Source of the DNA: UBA2779 sp965232615
GTDB taxonomy: Bacteria > Spirochaetota > Spirochaetia > DSM-2461
Direction of reading: 5' to 3'
Assembly (NCBI GenBank): GCA_965232615.1
Contig: OZ246985.1
Location: 496,001 to 560,000 of the forward strand
Length of the DNA stretch: 64,000 nt
How positions within the stretch are numbered: the first letter of the stretch is position 1; every line of letters begins with the position of its first letter. Shown here piece after piece: positions 15,096 to 24,109 of this stretch. The notes beneath the pieces were generated by a model. The model made no database searches. It was given only the letters and a program-made list of their open reading frames with translations, and was not told the origin of the DNA. A program made the position numbers and the translations under genes.

Positions 15096-16857
15096 CTTTT
15101 TCAAGCCATTCCACCTCATCAGCCTCCAGCAGTGGGACGAGCTTCTCCCGCACAGAGGCATGGTATTCATCAATCCAATGAATTTCCTCTGAATCCAGGA
15201 GATCTGTATCGATGAGGGTTCTTTGATACGGGGCAAGGCTCAGGGTTTCAAAAGAAAGAAACTGTCCGAATTCAGTTTCCTCATCCTTGCGGCATGCCAT
15301 GAGATTCTCAATCCGTATGCCATAACATCCTTCCCTGTAGATACCCGGTTCATTGGAAACGATCATTCCCGGTTCCAGTTTCACATCCAGAGGTTTAGGG
15401 CTGATGCTCTGAGGTCCCTCATGGACGCCAAGACGAAAGCCAACCCCATGACCTGTTCCATGACCAAAATCGATTCCGTGCTCCCAGAGTCCGGCCCTGG
15501 CAATGGCATCGATCTGGTAGCCGCGGGTTCCAGCAGGAAATCGTATCCGTGAAAGAGCGATGTGGGACTTGAGTACCCTGGTATAATCCTGTCTTTCTTT
15601 CTGCGAAGGCTGATTGAAAGAGACGGTACGGGTGATATCCGTTGTTCCTTCCCTCCACTGACAGCCACAATCCAGAAGAAACATGTTTCCTGTTGAATGG
15701 AGATAGCCCTGATTTTCCGGTTTTGCTTCGTAATGGCAGAGGGCCGCATTGGCTCCCACCGCGGCGATGGTCGAAAAGCTTTCGCCAAGAAAACCTGGCA
15801 GGGATTCCCGGTATTTTCTCAGTAATTCAATGGCGTGAGTTTCCCCAACTTCCTCCCCCCGGTTCAGCCGTTGTTCCAGGTCGATGAACAACCTCAGCAG
15901 GGGCACTCCATCCTTCTTCATTGCATTCCGTATGAACTCCAATTCCACTGGATTTTTTTTAGCCTTCATCAATTCTACTGGATCGGGGGCATGGATAGAT
16001 TTCGCTGACAGATCATTCACCACCGACCATGAAAGCAATTCCGGGTCAACAAGAATACGGTTGTTCTCCGGTATGGAGACCGCTTCGTGCATGAAATTGT
16101 CGTATGGAACGATTTGAATACCATCCGATTCAAGGGAAAGTGTGAGCTCAGAAGACAACCGTTCAGGATTGGTGAACCACCGAATTGAATCCGGCTGGAC
16201 TATGATGTACCCGTATACCACTGGTGTATGAGGAATATCGCTGCCCCGGATGTTGAGAAGCCATGCCTGCAGGTTCAGAGCCGCGGCTATCCAGGTATTG
16301 GCACCGGCCTCCTGAAGTTTTAAGTGCAATCGTTTTATCCGCTGCCGACGGGACTCTCCGCTTTCATTCTCACTCAACTCAATAACTGGATTCCCAGGGA
16401 TGGGTGGTCTATCCGGCCAGATATCTTCAAGAAAGTCCTTAGAACAATCGAATGAAATATCGGCATTCCTGAATGCCGTAACCCACTTACCTGCATCCAC
16501 ATAACTGACTGTCTGCCCATCGAAAGCAACATGAGAACCTGGTTTGAGATTCTGAACCAGCCATTCCTCAGGTGTGGGAACACCTGGTTCACAGGAGTGG
16601 AAAAGCTTTATCTCCGTACCTGAAAGCTCCTGCTCGGCCTGAATCCAGTAGCGGAAATCTGTCCACAGTCCTGCAAAGTCCTTTGTTACAACAACAGTGC
16701 CAGAGCTACCCGTGAATCCACTTATCCATTCCCGGGTCTGCCACCGTTTCGCTGGGATTTCATTTCCGTGAGGATCCGAACCAGCAATGATGCAGGCATC
16801 AACACCAGAATCGGCCATGATCTGGCGCAGCTTGCCTGATCGATGAAGAATTGACAC
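15064..16857 (-). CDS. M24-family aminopeptidase P-like (Xaa-Pro aminopeptidase)
   Basis: About 597 residues, three-domain form: two creatinase-like N-terminal domains (about 1-300) and a C-terminal pita-bread metalloprotease. Metal ligands are visible in LLDCGCQWREGTTDITRTV (two Asp), FGHGTGHGVGF (His) and SNEPGIYREGCYGIRIEN (two Glu). It removes N-terminal residues before proline and acts in the cytosol; no signal peptide. I chose GTG 16857 because AGGAGG lies six bases before it; ATG 16884 has no such site. The 3' end overlaps ilvD by 32 bases in convergent orientation. Confidence 0.9.
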   Translation of the reverse strand: MSILHRSGKLRQIMADSGVDACIIAGSDPHGNEIPAKRWQTREWISGFTGSSGTVVVTKDFAGLWTDFRYWIQAEQELSGTEIKLFHSCEPGVPTPEEWLVQNLKPGSHVAFDGQTVSYVDAGKWVTAFRNADISFDCSKDFLEDIWPDRPPIPGNPVIELSENESGESRRQRIKRLHLKLQEAGANTWIAAALNLQAWLLNIRGSDIPHTPVVYGYIIVQPDSIRWFTNPERLSSELTLSLESDGIQIVPYDNFMHEAVSIPENNRILVDPELLSWSVVNDLSAKSIHAPDPVELMKAKKNPVELEFIRNAMKKDGVPLLRLFIDLEQRLNRGEEVGETHAIELLRKYRESLPGFLGESFSTIAAVGANAALCHYEAKPENQGYLHSTGNMFLLDCGCQWREGTTDITRTVSFNQPSQKERQDYTRVLKSHIALSRIRFPAGTRGYQIDAIARAGLWEHGIDFGHGTGHGVGFRLGVHEGPQSISPKPLDVKLEPGMIVSNEPGIYREGCYGIRIENLMACRKDEETEFGQFLSFETLSLAPYQRTLIDTDLLDSEEIHWIDEYHASVREKLVPLLEADEVEWLEKATVCLGGEEP

Positions 16858-16927
16858 CTGACACCTCCTCTTCAAGAGTACCATAGAATGGATTCTTCAG
16901 AAAGAACCTCAAGATTGCCGCACTCAT

Positions 16928-17017
16928 GGCAACCTTTAAAAACCGTTTTTGGAATTTGACGCAGCAGCGAGGAAAAAGATCAAGCCAAAAACGAAATAAG
17001 GTTATTGAGAGGTGCCC
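16928..17017 (+). mobile_element. Small element lacking the hairpin core (90 bp)
   Basis: GGCAACCTTTAAAAAACCG at the left and TTGAGAGGTGCCC at the right, with TCAT duplicated on both sides (perfect 4-bp target duplication). Both arms match the copy at 57890-58050, but the hairpin and neighbouring bases are deleted. It lies between the aminopeptidase start and the mevalonate operon. Confidence 0.75.
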
Positions 17018-17096
17018 TCATGCCGAAAATAAGAGTAATAAGGTCTCTCGTGGTTGAAATAATACTCCTCCCAGGATAACCACTGACCTCCTTTTT

Positions 17097-17126
17097 AGAC
17101 CGTCCCTCCCCGGACGGTCTTTTTTA
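17097..17126 (+). terminator. Rho-independent terminator just upstream of the mevalonate operon
   Basis: AGACCGTCC (17097-17105) and GGACGGTCT (17112-17120) form a 9-bp GC-rich stem with loop CTCCCC, followed by TTTTTTA. No plus-strand gene ends upstream within 2 kb, so it would end a leader or small RNA. It sits about 65 bases before mvaS. Confidence 0.75.
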
Positions 17127-17191
17127 TGCTTCATAACTGGCTATTAATGGATAGATAAGGAATAATGAACCAAAGTATATTCGAGGTATTC

Positions 17192-18466
17192 ATGAATCAA
17201 ACTAAAATTGGTATTGGAGATATCGGCCTCTACCTGCCATCCCCCCGAATGCGCATGGACACCCTGGTGAAATCCCGTGCCGTTTCCCACCCTGAGCTTG
17301 TGAACCACCTTTCCAGAGCCATAGATAAAACCGGTCTGACAGCTTTCCGCTTTCCTGAACCCTGGGAGGATACAGCATCCCTGGCAGGAAATGCCGCCGT
17401 TGTTGTTCTGGATAAAATGACCCCAGCCCAGGTGCGGGAAATACGATGTATTGTTACGGGAACAGAAACGGCCGTTGATCATTCAAAACCTGTTTCAGCC
17501 TATGTTCAAGGTATGCTGCAAAACGCCAATTATAACATTGTCAATAATCTCTCTACCTTTGAGGTGAAACATGCCTGTGCAGGAGGAACAGCGGCACTTC
17601 TCAGTAGCAGTTCAATGCTTGGGTTCTCCGGAAATCCGGATGACAGAGCCATGGTTTTATGCAGTGATATCTCCCGTTACGAAGCTCCAAGCGCGGCTGA
17701 AATGACCCAGGGTGCTGGTTCTGCCGCTCTTCTGATCGAGAAAAACCCCAGACTTCTGGAAATTGACCTCAAGAACCAGGGATATTTCTCGTCGGATGTG
17801 GATGATTTCTTCCGGCCTCCCGGGTCAGTTACAGCCAGAGTAAAGGGAGGCTATTCCATGAAATGCTACAAGGATGCCCTCATAGCGGCGTACAGTGATT
17901 ATTGTAACAGGCTGCGAAAAAGCCCTCAGAAGGTACTGGACGATACCGACTACATTGCTCTTCATGTTCCCTTTCCAACAATGCCGGAAGTTGCTGTAAC
18001 CCAGCTTCTAAGCAGTGTTTATGGAAAGAACACCTCCAGAATGGAAGAATTCATCAAAAAAACATGCTTTATGGATGCCATGTACCTGAATCGTGAAACC
18101 GGCAATCTCTACACTGTTTCCCTCTATGCCTATCTGGCCGCCCTTCTTGAGCAGGAATGGAAAAAACACAAAGAAGCCATAACAGGGAAATCGATTCTGG
18201 TTGCATCCTATGGATCAGGAAATACAATGTTTGTGTTCTCAATGACCATTGCAGAAGGGGCTCCGGAAGTGATATCACACTGGCGAATCAAAGAGGCATT
18301 ACAGACATACCATGAGGCTGATTTTCACGAGTATCTCAACTGGTTGGCCCGGCCAGAGGATTTTACTGTCTGGAAGAATCTCCTTGAAGGGGCCATACCT
18401 GAAAAAGGGATGTTCTATTTGAAGGATTTCACAGCGACAGGTTTCCGATTATACGACAGGGCATAA
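17192..18466 (+). CDS. mvaS: Hydroxymethylglutaryl-CoA synthase
   Basis: 424 residues from ATG 17192 (GAGG site five bases upstream); an alternative ATG at 17165 has AAGG nearby and adds nine residues. Bacterial-type HMG-CoA synthase condensing acetyl-CoA and acetoacetyl-CoA. The catalytic Cys is in KHACAGGTAALLS and the acid residue in PEPWEDTASLAG. It is the first gene of six closely packed or overlapping genes, so the operon promoter should lie just upstream, after the terminator at 17097-17126. Start choice is the only real uncertainty. Confidence 0.93.
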   Translation: MNQTKIGIGDIGLYLPSPRMRMDTLVKSRAVSHPELVNHLSRAIDKTGLTAFRFPEPWEDTASLAGNAAVVVLDKMTPAQVREIRCIVTGTETAVDHSKPVSAYVQGMLQNANYNIVNNLSTFEVKHACAGGTAALLSSSSMLGFSGNPDDRAMVLCSDISRYEAPSAAEMTQGAGSAALLIEKNPRLLEIDLKNQGYFSSDVDDFFRPPGSVTARVKGGYSMKCYKDALIAAYSDYCNRLRKSPQKVLDDTDYIALHVPFPTMPEVAVTQLLSSVYGKNTSRMEEFIKKTCFMDAMYLNRETGNLYTVSLYAYLAALLEQEWKKHKEAITGKSILVASYGSGNTMFVFSMTIAEGAPEVISHWRIKEALQTYHEADFHEYLNWLARPEDFTVWKNLLEGAIPEKGMFYLKDFTATGFRLYDRA

Positions 18467-18467
18467 C

Positions 18468-19580
18468 ATGGATACCAGTACATCCGGGAGAAAGCAACGC
18501 CATCTCAACCTCTGCCTGGATACTTCGTATTCGGTAGAATCAGGCGATACGGAACTGAGTCGGATACATCTACCCCATTCTTCCATGCCGGAAACTGATG
18601 CCAGCGCCATATCCCTTGAAACTGATTTCATCGGCTGTTCCCTTTCCATGCCGGTATTGATTTCCTGCATGACAGGGGGCTCCAGGGAAGGCCTTGCTCT
18701 CAACAATCTGCTGGCAGGCATAGCCGAAGAACGCGGAATTGCCATTGGCACTGGTTCCATTCGTGTCATGCTGGAAAATCCGGATACAATCTCCCATTTT
18801 CAAATTAAACCCCTGGCGCCAAGCATACCAGTTCTCGCCAATATCGGGGCAGCTCAGCTTGCGAAATACTCTCCGCACACGATTTCAGAAGCAGTAAAAA
18901 GGATTCAAGCCGATGGGCTTTTCATACACTTGAATCCAGGACAGGAATTCTTTCAACGTCATGGGGATAGAAATTATACCGGATGGTTCGAAAACATCTG
19001 TCACTTGATTGATGAGGTTGATTTCCCGGTACTTGTAAAAGAAACTGGTAATGGACTTCCCCCCGGGGAAGGTTTGAAACTCCTCAACGCCGGAGCTGCT
19101 TATATAGATATTTCAGGTATGGGAGGTACAGACTGGATTGCTGTGGAAACATACAGAAAAGAAGAAAAAGCTCCAATTGCCGGTGAATCATTTCGGAACT
19201 GGGGGTATCCAACGGGTGTACTGCTTCTTGCATACCGCTTGATTGCCATGAACGGAGGAATGGCCGGAGATTTGGTATCCGATAGAATCATTGCATCCGG
19301 CGGATTGCGGACACCCCGTGAATTTGCAGGAGCACTGGCCTGTGGCGCTTCTATTGCAGCCGCTGCCCTCCCATTCATTCGGAAGGCCCATAACGGTTCT
19401 GAGGAAGTTTTTTCCTATCTAACTTCCATTGAAGAAGGGCTTCAGGCCGCCATTGCTCTCACAGGGTCAGGCACTCTTAAAGAGCTGAAATCCCTCAGCC
19501 TGCACATCCCAGCAGATCTGGAACATCGGGCCGCCAATCTTGCCGAAGAAGCCCTGAAAACAGGATGGTCATCCTCATGA
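18468..19580 (+). CDS. fni: Type 2 isopentenyl-diphosphate delta-isomerase
   Basis: 370 residues. FMN-dependent TIM-barrel isomerase interconverting IPP and DMAPP. Family marks: MTGGSREGLALNNLLAGIAEE, GTGSIRVML, PVLANIGAAQL, the VKETGNGLPP strand and SGMGGTDWIAVE with the phosphate-binding glycines. It starts one base after the mvaS stop and its TGA overlaps the mvaA ATG (ATGA), showing translational coupling. It lies inside the mevalonate operon, as in Borrelia and many Gram-positives. The flavin is needed for chemistry, not net redox (family knowledge). Confidence 0.93.
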   Translation: MDTSTSGRKQRHLNLCLDTSYSVESGDTELSRIHLPHSSMPETDASAISLETDFIGCSLSMPVLISCMTGGSREGLALNNLLAGIAEERGIAIGTGSIRVMLENPDTISHFQIKPLAPSIPVLANIGAAQLAKYSPHTISEAVKRIQADGLFIHLNPGQEFFQRHGDRNYTGWFENICHLIDEVDFPVLVKETGNGLPPGEGLKLLNAGAAYIDISGMGGTDWIAVETYRKEEKAPIAGESFRNWGYPTGVLLLAYRLIAMNGGMAGDLVSDRIIASGGLRTPREFAGALACGASIAAAALPFIRKAHNGSEEVFSYLTSIEEGLQAAIALTGSGTLKELKSLSLHIPADLEHRAANLAEEALKTGWSSS

Positions 19581-20866
19581 AAAAACATCATCTTGCTGGA
19601 AAAAAGTTCCGCCTCGGACCCATCCAGAAGAGACGGAAGATGATAGAAGAGCACTACCCTGAATCCAGTCAGGATTTTTATGCCAGCAGCCAGGATGCTG
19701 AGATGCTCAACCTCTCAGAGGTGATGGTGGAACAGGCTGCAGGTTACATTGCCGTGCCAATGGGACTGGCTGGTCCTCTTTTAATAGACGGCAGGGAGTA
19801 CATGATTCCATTGGCTACAGAAGAACCATCGGTTCTTGCGGCCTGTTCCTACATAGGTCATCTATGTTCCAAAAATGGGAAGCTTTCCACATCGGCCAGT
19901 GATCCTGTGATGGTGACACAGATTTTCGTCGATGACACAGAAGGACTGCGTGAGAGTGGGGTCTATAAAATTCGGGACGCAGAAGGACAGCTGCGGCGGC
20001 ATCTGGAACCTTTGTTAACTTCCATGGAAAACCGTGGAGGGGGATGGAGGGGGATGGATGTCCGCTGGCTTGCATCCTCCCGGACATTGACTGTAAACCT
20101 CAGGATTGATGTTCGAGATGCCCTGGGAGCGAATCTGCTCAACAGTGCTGCTGAAAAAGTAAAGCCCCTCCTTGAAGACATCACAGGCGGGAAGATTCTG
20201 ATGGCCATTTTGTCCAACCGATCCAGGGATAGAACAGCCAGAGCCCAGCTCAGTATACCAGTGAAGAGTTTACAGCGATCTGGTTTTGATGGTCATCAAA
20301 CTGCCGCACGCATTGTAAAAGCGGCAAATATAACCCTGGAAGATGAAGATAGAGCTATTACCCACAACAAGGGAATCATGAATGGAATCAGTGCCCTGGC
20401 TCTGGCCACCTGCAATGATACGCGAGCCATAGAAGCCGCCATTCATGCCTGGGCCAGTCGAAGCGGCACTTATCGCGGGCTGAGCGAGTATTGGATTGAA
20501 GGGGATATTCTGCATGGGGCGCTGGAATTACCTCTCCCATTTGCTGTCACAGGAGGCGCTGTGGGCTTCCATCCTGCATCACGCTGGGCTCTGGATATAC
20601 TTGAGAATCCTGACGCTCAGAAATTGAGTCGTGTTGCCGCAGCAGTAGGTCTTGTTCAAAACCTTGCCGCTTTGCGGGCATTAGTGTGTGAGGGCATACA
20701 AGCTGGACACATGGAACTCCACGCACGACGCCTGGCCTTCAGTTCCGGGGCCAGGACAGAAGAGATTGCCGCCTATACACAGGTCATTCGATCCGAAACG
20801 ATTCGATCCCGAAGCAAAGCAGTTCTTCGATTCCGGAAGTGGAAACAGGAACATGTCACTGGCTGA
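19577..20866 (+). CDS. mvaA: Hydroxymethylglutaryl-CoA reductase, class II-like
   Basis: About 429 residues from ATG 19577, which overlaps the fni stop. It reduces HMG-CoA to mevalonate. The first motif ATEEPSVLAACSY carries the catalytic Glu; RDALGANLLNSAAE is the NAD(P)-site segment, with DALG in place of the more common DAMG. The catalytic Lys and Asp regions are in HNKGIMNGISALALATCNDTRAIE. A C-terminal catalytic His is expected in the region near SGARTEEIAAYTQ, but I do not clearly see it. No membrane anchor, as expected for a bacterial enzyme. The next gene starts 14 bases before its stop. Confidence 0.92.
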   Translation: MKKHHLAGKKFRLGPIQKRRKMIEEHYPESSQDFYASSQDAEMLNLSEVMVEQAAGYIAVPMGLAGPLLIDGREYMIPLATEEPSVLAACSYIGHLCSKNGKLSTSASDPVMVTQIFVDDTEGLRESGVYKIRDAEGQLRRHLEPLLTSMENRGGGWRGMDVRWLASSRTLTVNLRIDVRDALGANLLNSAAEKVKPLLEDITGGKILMAILSNRSRDRTARAQLSIPVKSLQRSGFDGHQTAARIVKAANITLEDEDRAITHNKGIMNGISALALATCNDTRAIEAAIHAWASRSGTYRGLSEYWIEGDILHGALELPLPFAVTGGAVGFHPASRWALDILENPDAQKLSRVAAAVGLVQNLAALRALVCEGIQAGHMELHARRLAFSSGARTEEIAAYTQVIRSETIRSRSKAVLRFRKWKQEHVTG

Positions 20867-21860
20867 CAGGGACAGGGTTCTCGGTAAAGCATTGGCCATC
20901 ACCCATCCCAGTATAGCACTCACAAAATACTGGGGTAAAACTGATGCGCAGAGAAATATCCCTGCCACTCCATCCCTGGCGCTCTGCCTTTCAGAACTCA
21001 ACTGTACGACAAAGGTTGAAATAATTTCAACCTATGGAAATTCATCCATTTCCGACCAGGTGTTTATCGGGGGAAAACTCCAGAATCCGGAACGGTTCGA
21101 AGAATTTTTCAGTGAGCTCAGAGGATTGCTCGGAAGGATGGGAAAAGAAATTGCTGTTCATGCGCGAAGTGAGTTGAATTTTCCACTGGCCGCCGGGATT
21201 GCCAGTTCCTCCGCAGGATTTGCTGCTCTGGCACTGGCCTGTAACCAGGCCCTTTCATTGGGACTGAACTGCATGGAGATTTCGTCTCTGGCCCGCGTCG
21301 GTTCAGCATCGGCTGCCCGATCTGTCTTTGGTGGCTTCACCCTCCTCCCCGCCGGAGGAGAATCGGCCCATGAAGTTGCTGGAGCATCTCACTGGCCTGA
21401 TCTGTGTGTAATCGTTGTGGAGACTGAACCTGGTCCCAAGAAAATATCATCAAGAGAGGCCATGGAACAGTGCCGGCTCAGTTCCCCGTTCTATAGTGAG
21501 TGGGTCAAGAACGCGAAAATACTCACTGAGAAAGCCATACAGGCTCTCAACTCCCGCAGCCTTGAACGTCTGGGTCCCATCATTCGCCGCAGCTATATGA
21601 GAATGTTTTCCACCATGTTCGCCACCGAGTTCCCAATTCGGTACTGGTCGCCCAGAAGCCTGCAGGTTCTGGATCTGGTTGACAAACTCAGGCAGGAAGG
21701 TTATCAACTCTGGGAAACCATGGATGCTGGCCCGCAAGTAAAAATATTCTGTGAGAAACAGAACGTGCGATTCTTAATCGAACAGATCACGGAGCACGTC
21801 CATGGAGTTCGTACCAGAAAGTGTTCGGTAGCCCGGGAACCGCAGGTACAGAATCTGTGA
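20853..21860 (+). CDS. mvaD: Diphosphomevalonate decarboxylase
   Basis: 335 residues from ATG 20853 inside the mvaA 3' end. ATP-dependent decarboxylation of diphosphomevalonate to IPP. GHMP-superfamily fold with the diagnostic THPSIALTKYWGKTDAQRN near the N-terminus, PATPSLALCLSEL, the phosphate loop ELNFPLAAGIASSSAGFAAL and a C-terminal METDAGP-type strand seen as WETMDAGPQVKIF. AGGA precedes the start. It overlaps its downstream neighbour as GTGA. The first 30 residues are longer than in many relatives. Confidence 0.93.
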   Translation: MSLADRDRVLGKALAITHPSIALTKYWGKTDAQRNIPATPSLALCLSELNCTTKVEIISTYGNSSISDQVFIGGKLQNPERFEEFFSELRGLLGRMGKEIAVHARSELNFPLAAGIASSSAGFAALALACNQALSLGLNCMEISSLARVGSASAARSVFGGFTLLPAGGESAHEVAGASHWPDLCVIVVETEPGPKKISSREAMEQCRLSSPFYSEWVKNAKILTEKAIQALNSRSLERLGPIIRRSYMRMFSTMFATEFPIRYWSPRSLQVLDLVDKLRQEGYQLWETMDAGPQVKIFCEKQNVRFLIEQITEHVHGVRTRKCSVAREPQVQNL

Positions 21861-22792
21861 CACGATGGACAGCCCCCGGCAGTATTCTGCTGGCTGGTGA
21901 ATACCATGTCACAGAAGAAGGAGGATTGGGAATAGCCCTTGCTGCTGGAGGCAGGGCCCGCCTCGTTCGTGAAGATTGTATTTCTTCCAGAAATCCATAC
22001 AGCAGGAAACTTCTCAATTCGGTATACACCATATTATCAAAGCATCCGGAAGACAACAGCATTTCTGTAGACACTTCGATGTTTTTCTCTAAAAATGGTT
22101 CAAAATGGGGATTGGGATCCAGTGCCGCTGCTGCTCTGTTAATGACCCGCGCCCTGATGGACTCCTCCTCTGCTAAGGAAGTTCTTCAGAATGCATTGAT
22201 GGCGCATCGGCACTTCCAGGGAGGCCGCGGAAGCGGTTATGATGTCTACACCTCGGCTCATGGCGGAGCAGGCCTGTTCAAAGGAGGAATCTCTCCGAAA
22301 TGGGAGAAAATCAGATGGCCGGAGGAAATCAGCGGCTACCTTCTCCGGGGAGCTACACCAGTTAGCAGCACAGGGGCTGTGGATCTCTATGCCCGATGGG
22401 CCAGTCAATTCAAGGAGCAGGCAGACAAATTGCGTACCCGTATGGCACACACACTCATGGAAATCCTTCATTATCTGGACACTCAGGGGAGCAGCGACAG
22501 GGTATTCACCCTGCTGGGAGAATATGGCCGGCTGGGAATTCTTCTGGGCGAAGCCATTGGCGTACCGGCACGGCCACATCTGCCCGAGTTGGGACGGGAT
22601 ATTCTGAAGGGAACCCGTACAGGAGCAGCAGTGAAATGTGTCGGGGCAGGGAATGAACTCACCCTTCTTCTCTACCGGAAAGGATCAATCCTGAAACAGG
22701 AAAAGGCGGTGCTGGATATCCTTGTCGATCAGGAAAAGGCTGGATTTTTTCGTCTGGAAGAAGTAGGATTAAGCTGTGGAAAATCCATCTGA
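21857..22792 (+). CDS. mvaK2: Phosphomevalonate kinase
   Basis: 311 residues from GTG 21857, whose GTGA overlaps the mvaD stop. The N-terminus TRWTAPGSILLAGEYHVTEE is the typical GHMP kinase start, and KWGLGSSAAAALLMTRAL is the phosphate-binding loop. GGRGSGYDVYTSAHGGAGLF carries the substrate Asp. It phosphorylates mevalonate-5-phosphate with ATP. Assignment as the phosphomevalonate rather than mevalonate kinase rests on operon position between mvaD and mvk, as in Borrelia, and on the GRGSGYDV motif. Confidence 0.88.
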   Translation: MTRWTAPGSILLAGEYHVTEEGGLGIALAAGGRARLVREDCISSRNPYSRKLLNSVYTILSKHPEDNSISVDTSMFFSKNGSKWGLGSSAAAALLMTRALMDSSSAKEVLQNALMAHRHFQGGRGSGYDVYTSAHGGAGLFKGGISPKWEKIRWPEEISGYLLRGATPVSSTGAVDLYARWASQFKEQADKLRTRMAHTLMEILHYLDTQGSSDRVFTLLGEYGRLGILLGEAIGVPARPHLPELGRDILKGTRTGAAVKCVGAGNELTLLLYRKGSILKQEKAVLDILVDQEKAGFFRLEEVGLSCGKSI

Positions 22793-23747
22793 CATAACCT
22801 ATATAGCGTCCGCGACCGGTAAACTCATCCTTTTTGGAGAACATGCCGCCGTGTATGGCTGCCCGGCCATCGGTTTTGGACTACCCTGCCGGACAAGGGT
22901 TATTTTCCAGCCGGATGATTCCGGTTCCCCATCCTTTCCAGGAATGGATGAGAAAGATGCTGCTGTTATGCTTGAATTACTGAAGGCTACAGAGAAAGAA
23001 AAATTTCCATTAAAAAACACAAATGGACGGTGGACAGTGCAGAGCAATATTCCTCGGGTAGGAGGATTTGGTTCTTCGGGAGCACTTTGTGTGGCCGTTG
23101 CCCGGATTCTCATGAGGATCAAATCAACAGGATATTATCGAAGTATTCACCGACTGGCAAACAGACTGGAACGGAGATTTCACGGCAATCCATCCGGTAT
23201 CGATACTGGAATGTCCTCCATGCCGGGACTCAGTACCTGGTATCCAAAGAAAAGGGATATTCCTGTCGGCAAAAAAATAAAGATACCGGTTCTTCACTTG
23301 ATTTACGGTGCGCTTCCCCGTGAACAGGAAACAGCTTCTTCTGTTGAAGAATTACATCGAAGCCTTGTTTCAGGAGACAACAAAAAAGCTTCCATCATTC
23401 AGGAAATGCATACAATCATAACCTCATTTATCAAACAGACCAGACGGACAGAAATCAATTCCAATGATTTTCTCCAACTCACTGCGGACACAATCAGTCG
23501 GATACAGTCTCAACTCAGCGAATCAAGTCTTTCAAACAAGGATCTGGATCAAGCATTATCCATAGCACAATCCAATGGAGCATTGGCCGGGAAATTGAGT
23601 GGAGGAGGAATGGGAGGAGCGTTCGTCCTGCTTGTGCAGGATCAATCCATGCAGGAACATCTCATAAAAACCCTGCCTGCTTTATTGGCAGGAGATGGTA
23701 TATCCCTCACAGAACCCCTAAAGGCAATAAACGTGGGCGGTTTGTGA
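22776..23747 (+). CDS. mvk: Mevalonate kinase
   Basis: 323 residues starting at GTG 22776, overlapping mvaK2 by 17 bases. SATGKLILFGEHAAVYGCPAI is the standard mevalonate kinase N-terminus, GGFGSSGALCVAVARIL the phosphate loop, HGNPSGIDTGMSSMPG the substrate-binding Asp, and KLSGGGMGGAFVLLV the C-terminal GHMP motif. It makes mevalonate-5-phosphate and is the last gene of the operon. An 80-base gap with no evident terminator separates it from the flavodoxin remnant. Confidence 0.92.
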   Translation: MENPSDITYIASATGKLILFGEHAAVYGCPAIGFGLPCRTRVIFQPDDSGSPSFPGMDEKDAAVMLELLKATEKEKFPLKNTNGRWTVQSNIPRVGGFGSSGALCVAVARILMRIKSTGYYRSIHRLANRLERRFHGNPSGIDTGMSSMPGLSTWYPKKRDIPVGKKIKIPVLHLIYGALPREQETASSVEELHRSLVSGDNKKASIIQEMHTIITSFIKQTRRTEINSNDFLQLTADTISRIQSQLSESSLSNKDLDQALSIAQSNGALAGKLSGGGMGGAFVLLVQDQSMQEHLIKTLPALLAGDGISLTEPLKAINVGGL

Positions 23748-23830
23748 ATCGGATCTACAGTAAACACTTCAATCTGATAAGGGGGGAATCTTTCTTCAAG
23801 TTTCCCAATACGATATAAAAGACCCTGGAT

Positions 23831-24109
23831 ATGGAAGTCTTGATTGTCTATGGTAGCAACAATGGAAAAACCGCGCGAATTGCGGATGTTCTTGAAACAA
23901 CGCTGGAGGAAGCGGATATATCCACAGTCGTCAAAAATGTTTTTAAGGCGGCCAGCCTGAGTATTCTGGGGGCAAGGCTCCTCATTTCAGGACTCAAACA
24001 GGATTTGATGACGCAACTTCCGGAGGGAGAAGAAGTCCAACATTGGGCCAGAGAACTGGCCGCCACTATATTGAAGGATCAAGAGAAGCAAAAGGGGCAG
24101 AGTCGATAG
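23831..24109 (+). pseudogene. Flavodoxin with in-frame internal deletion
   Basis: 92 codons. Residues 1-36 match the flavodoxin start with the FMN-phosphate loop (LIVYGSNNGKTARIADVLE). The frame then runs directly into LGARLLISGLKQDLM and EEVQHWARELA, the last 45 residues of flavodoxins. The central 50-60 residues, including both FMN-ring loops, are missing, so it should not hold flavin. The frame is intact, and the last 44 bases overlap the convergent SDR gene. It could be a recent deletion or a small protein of unknown use. Confidence 0.7.
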
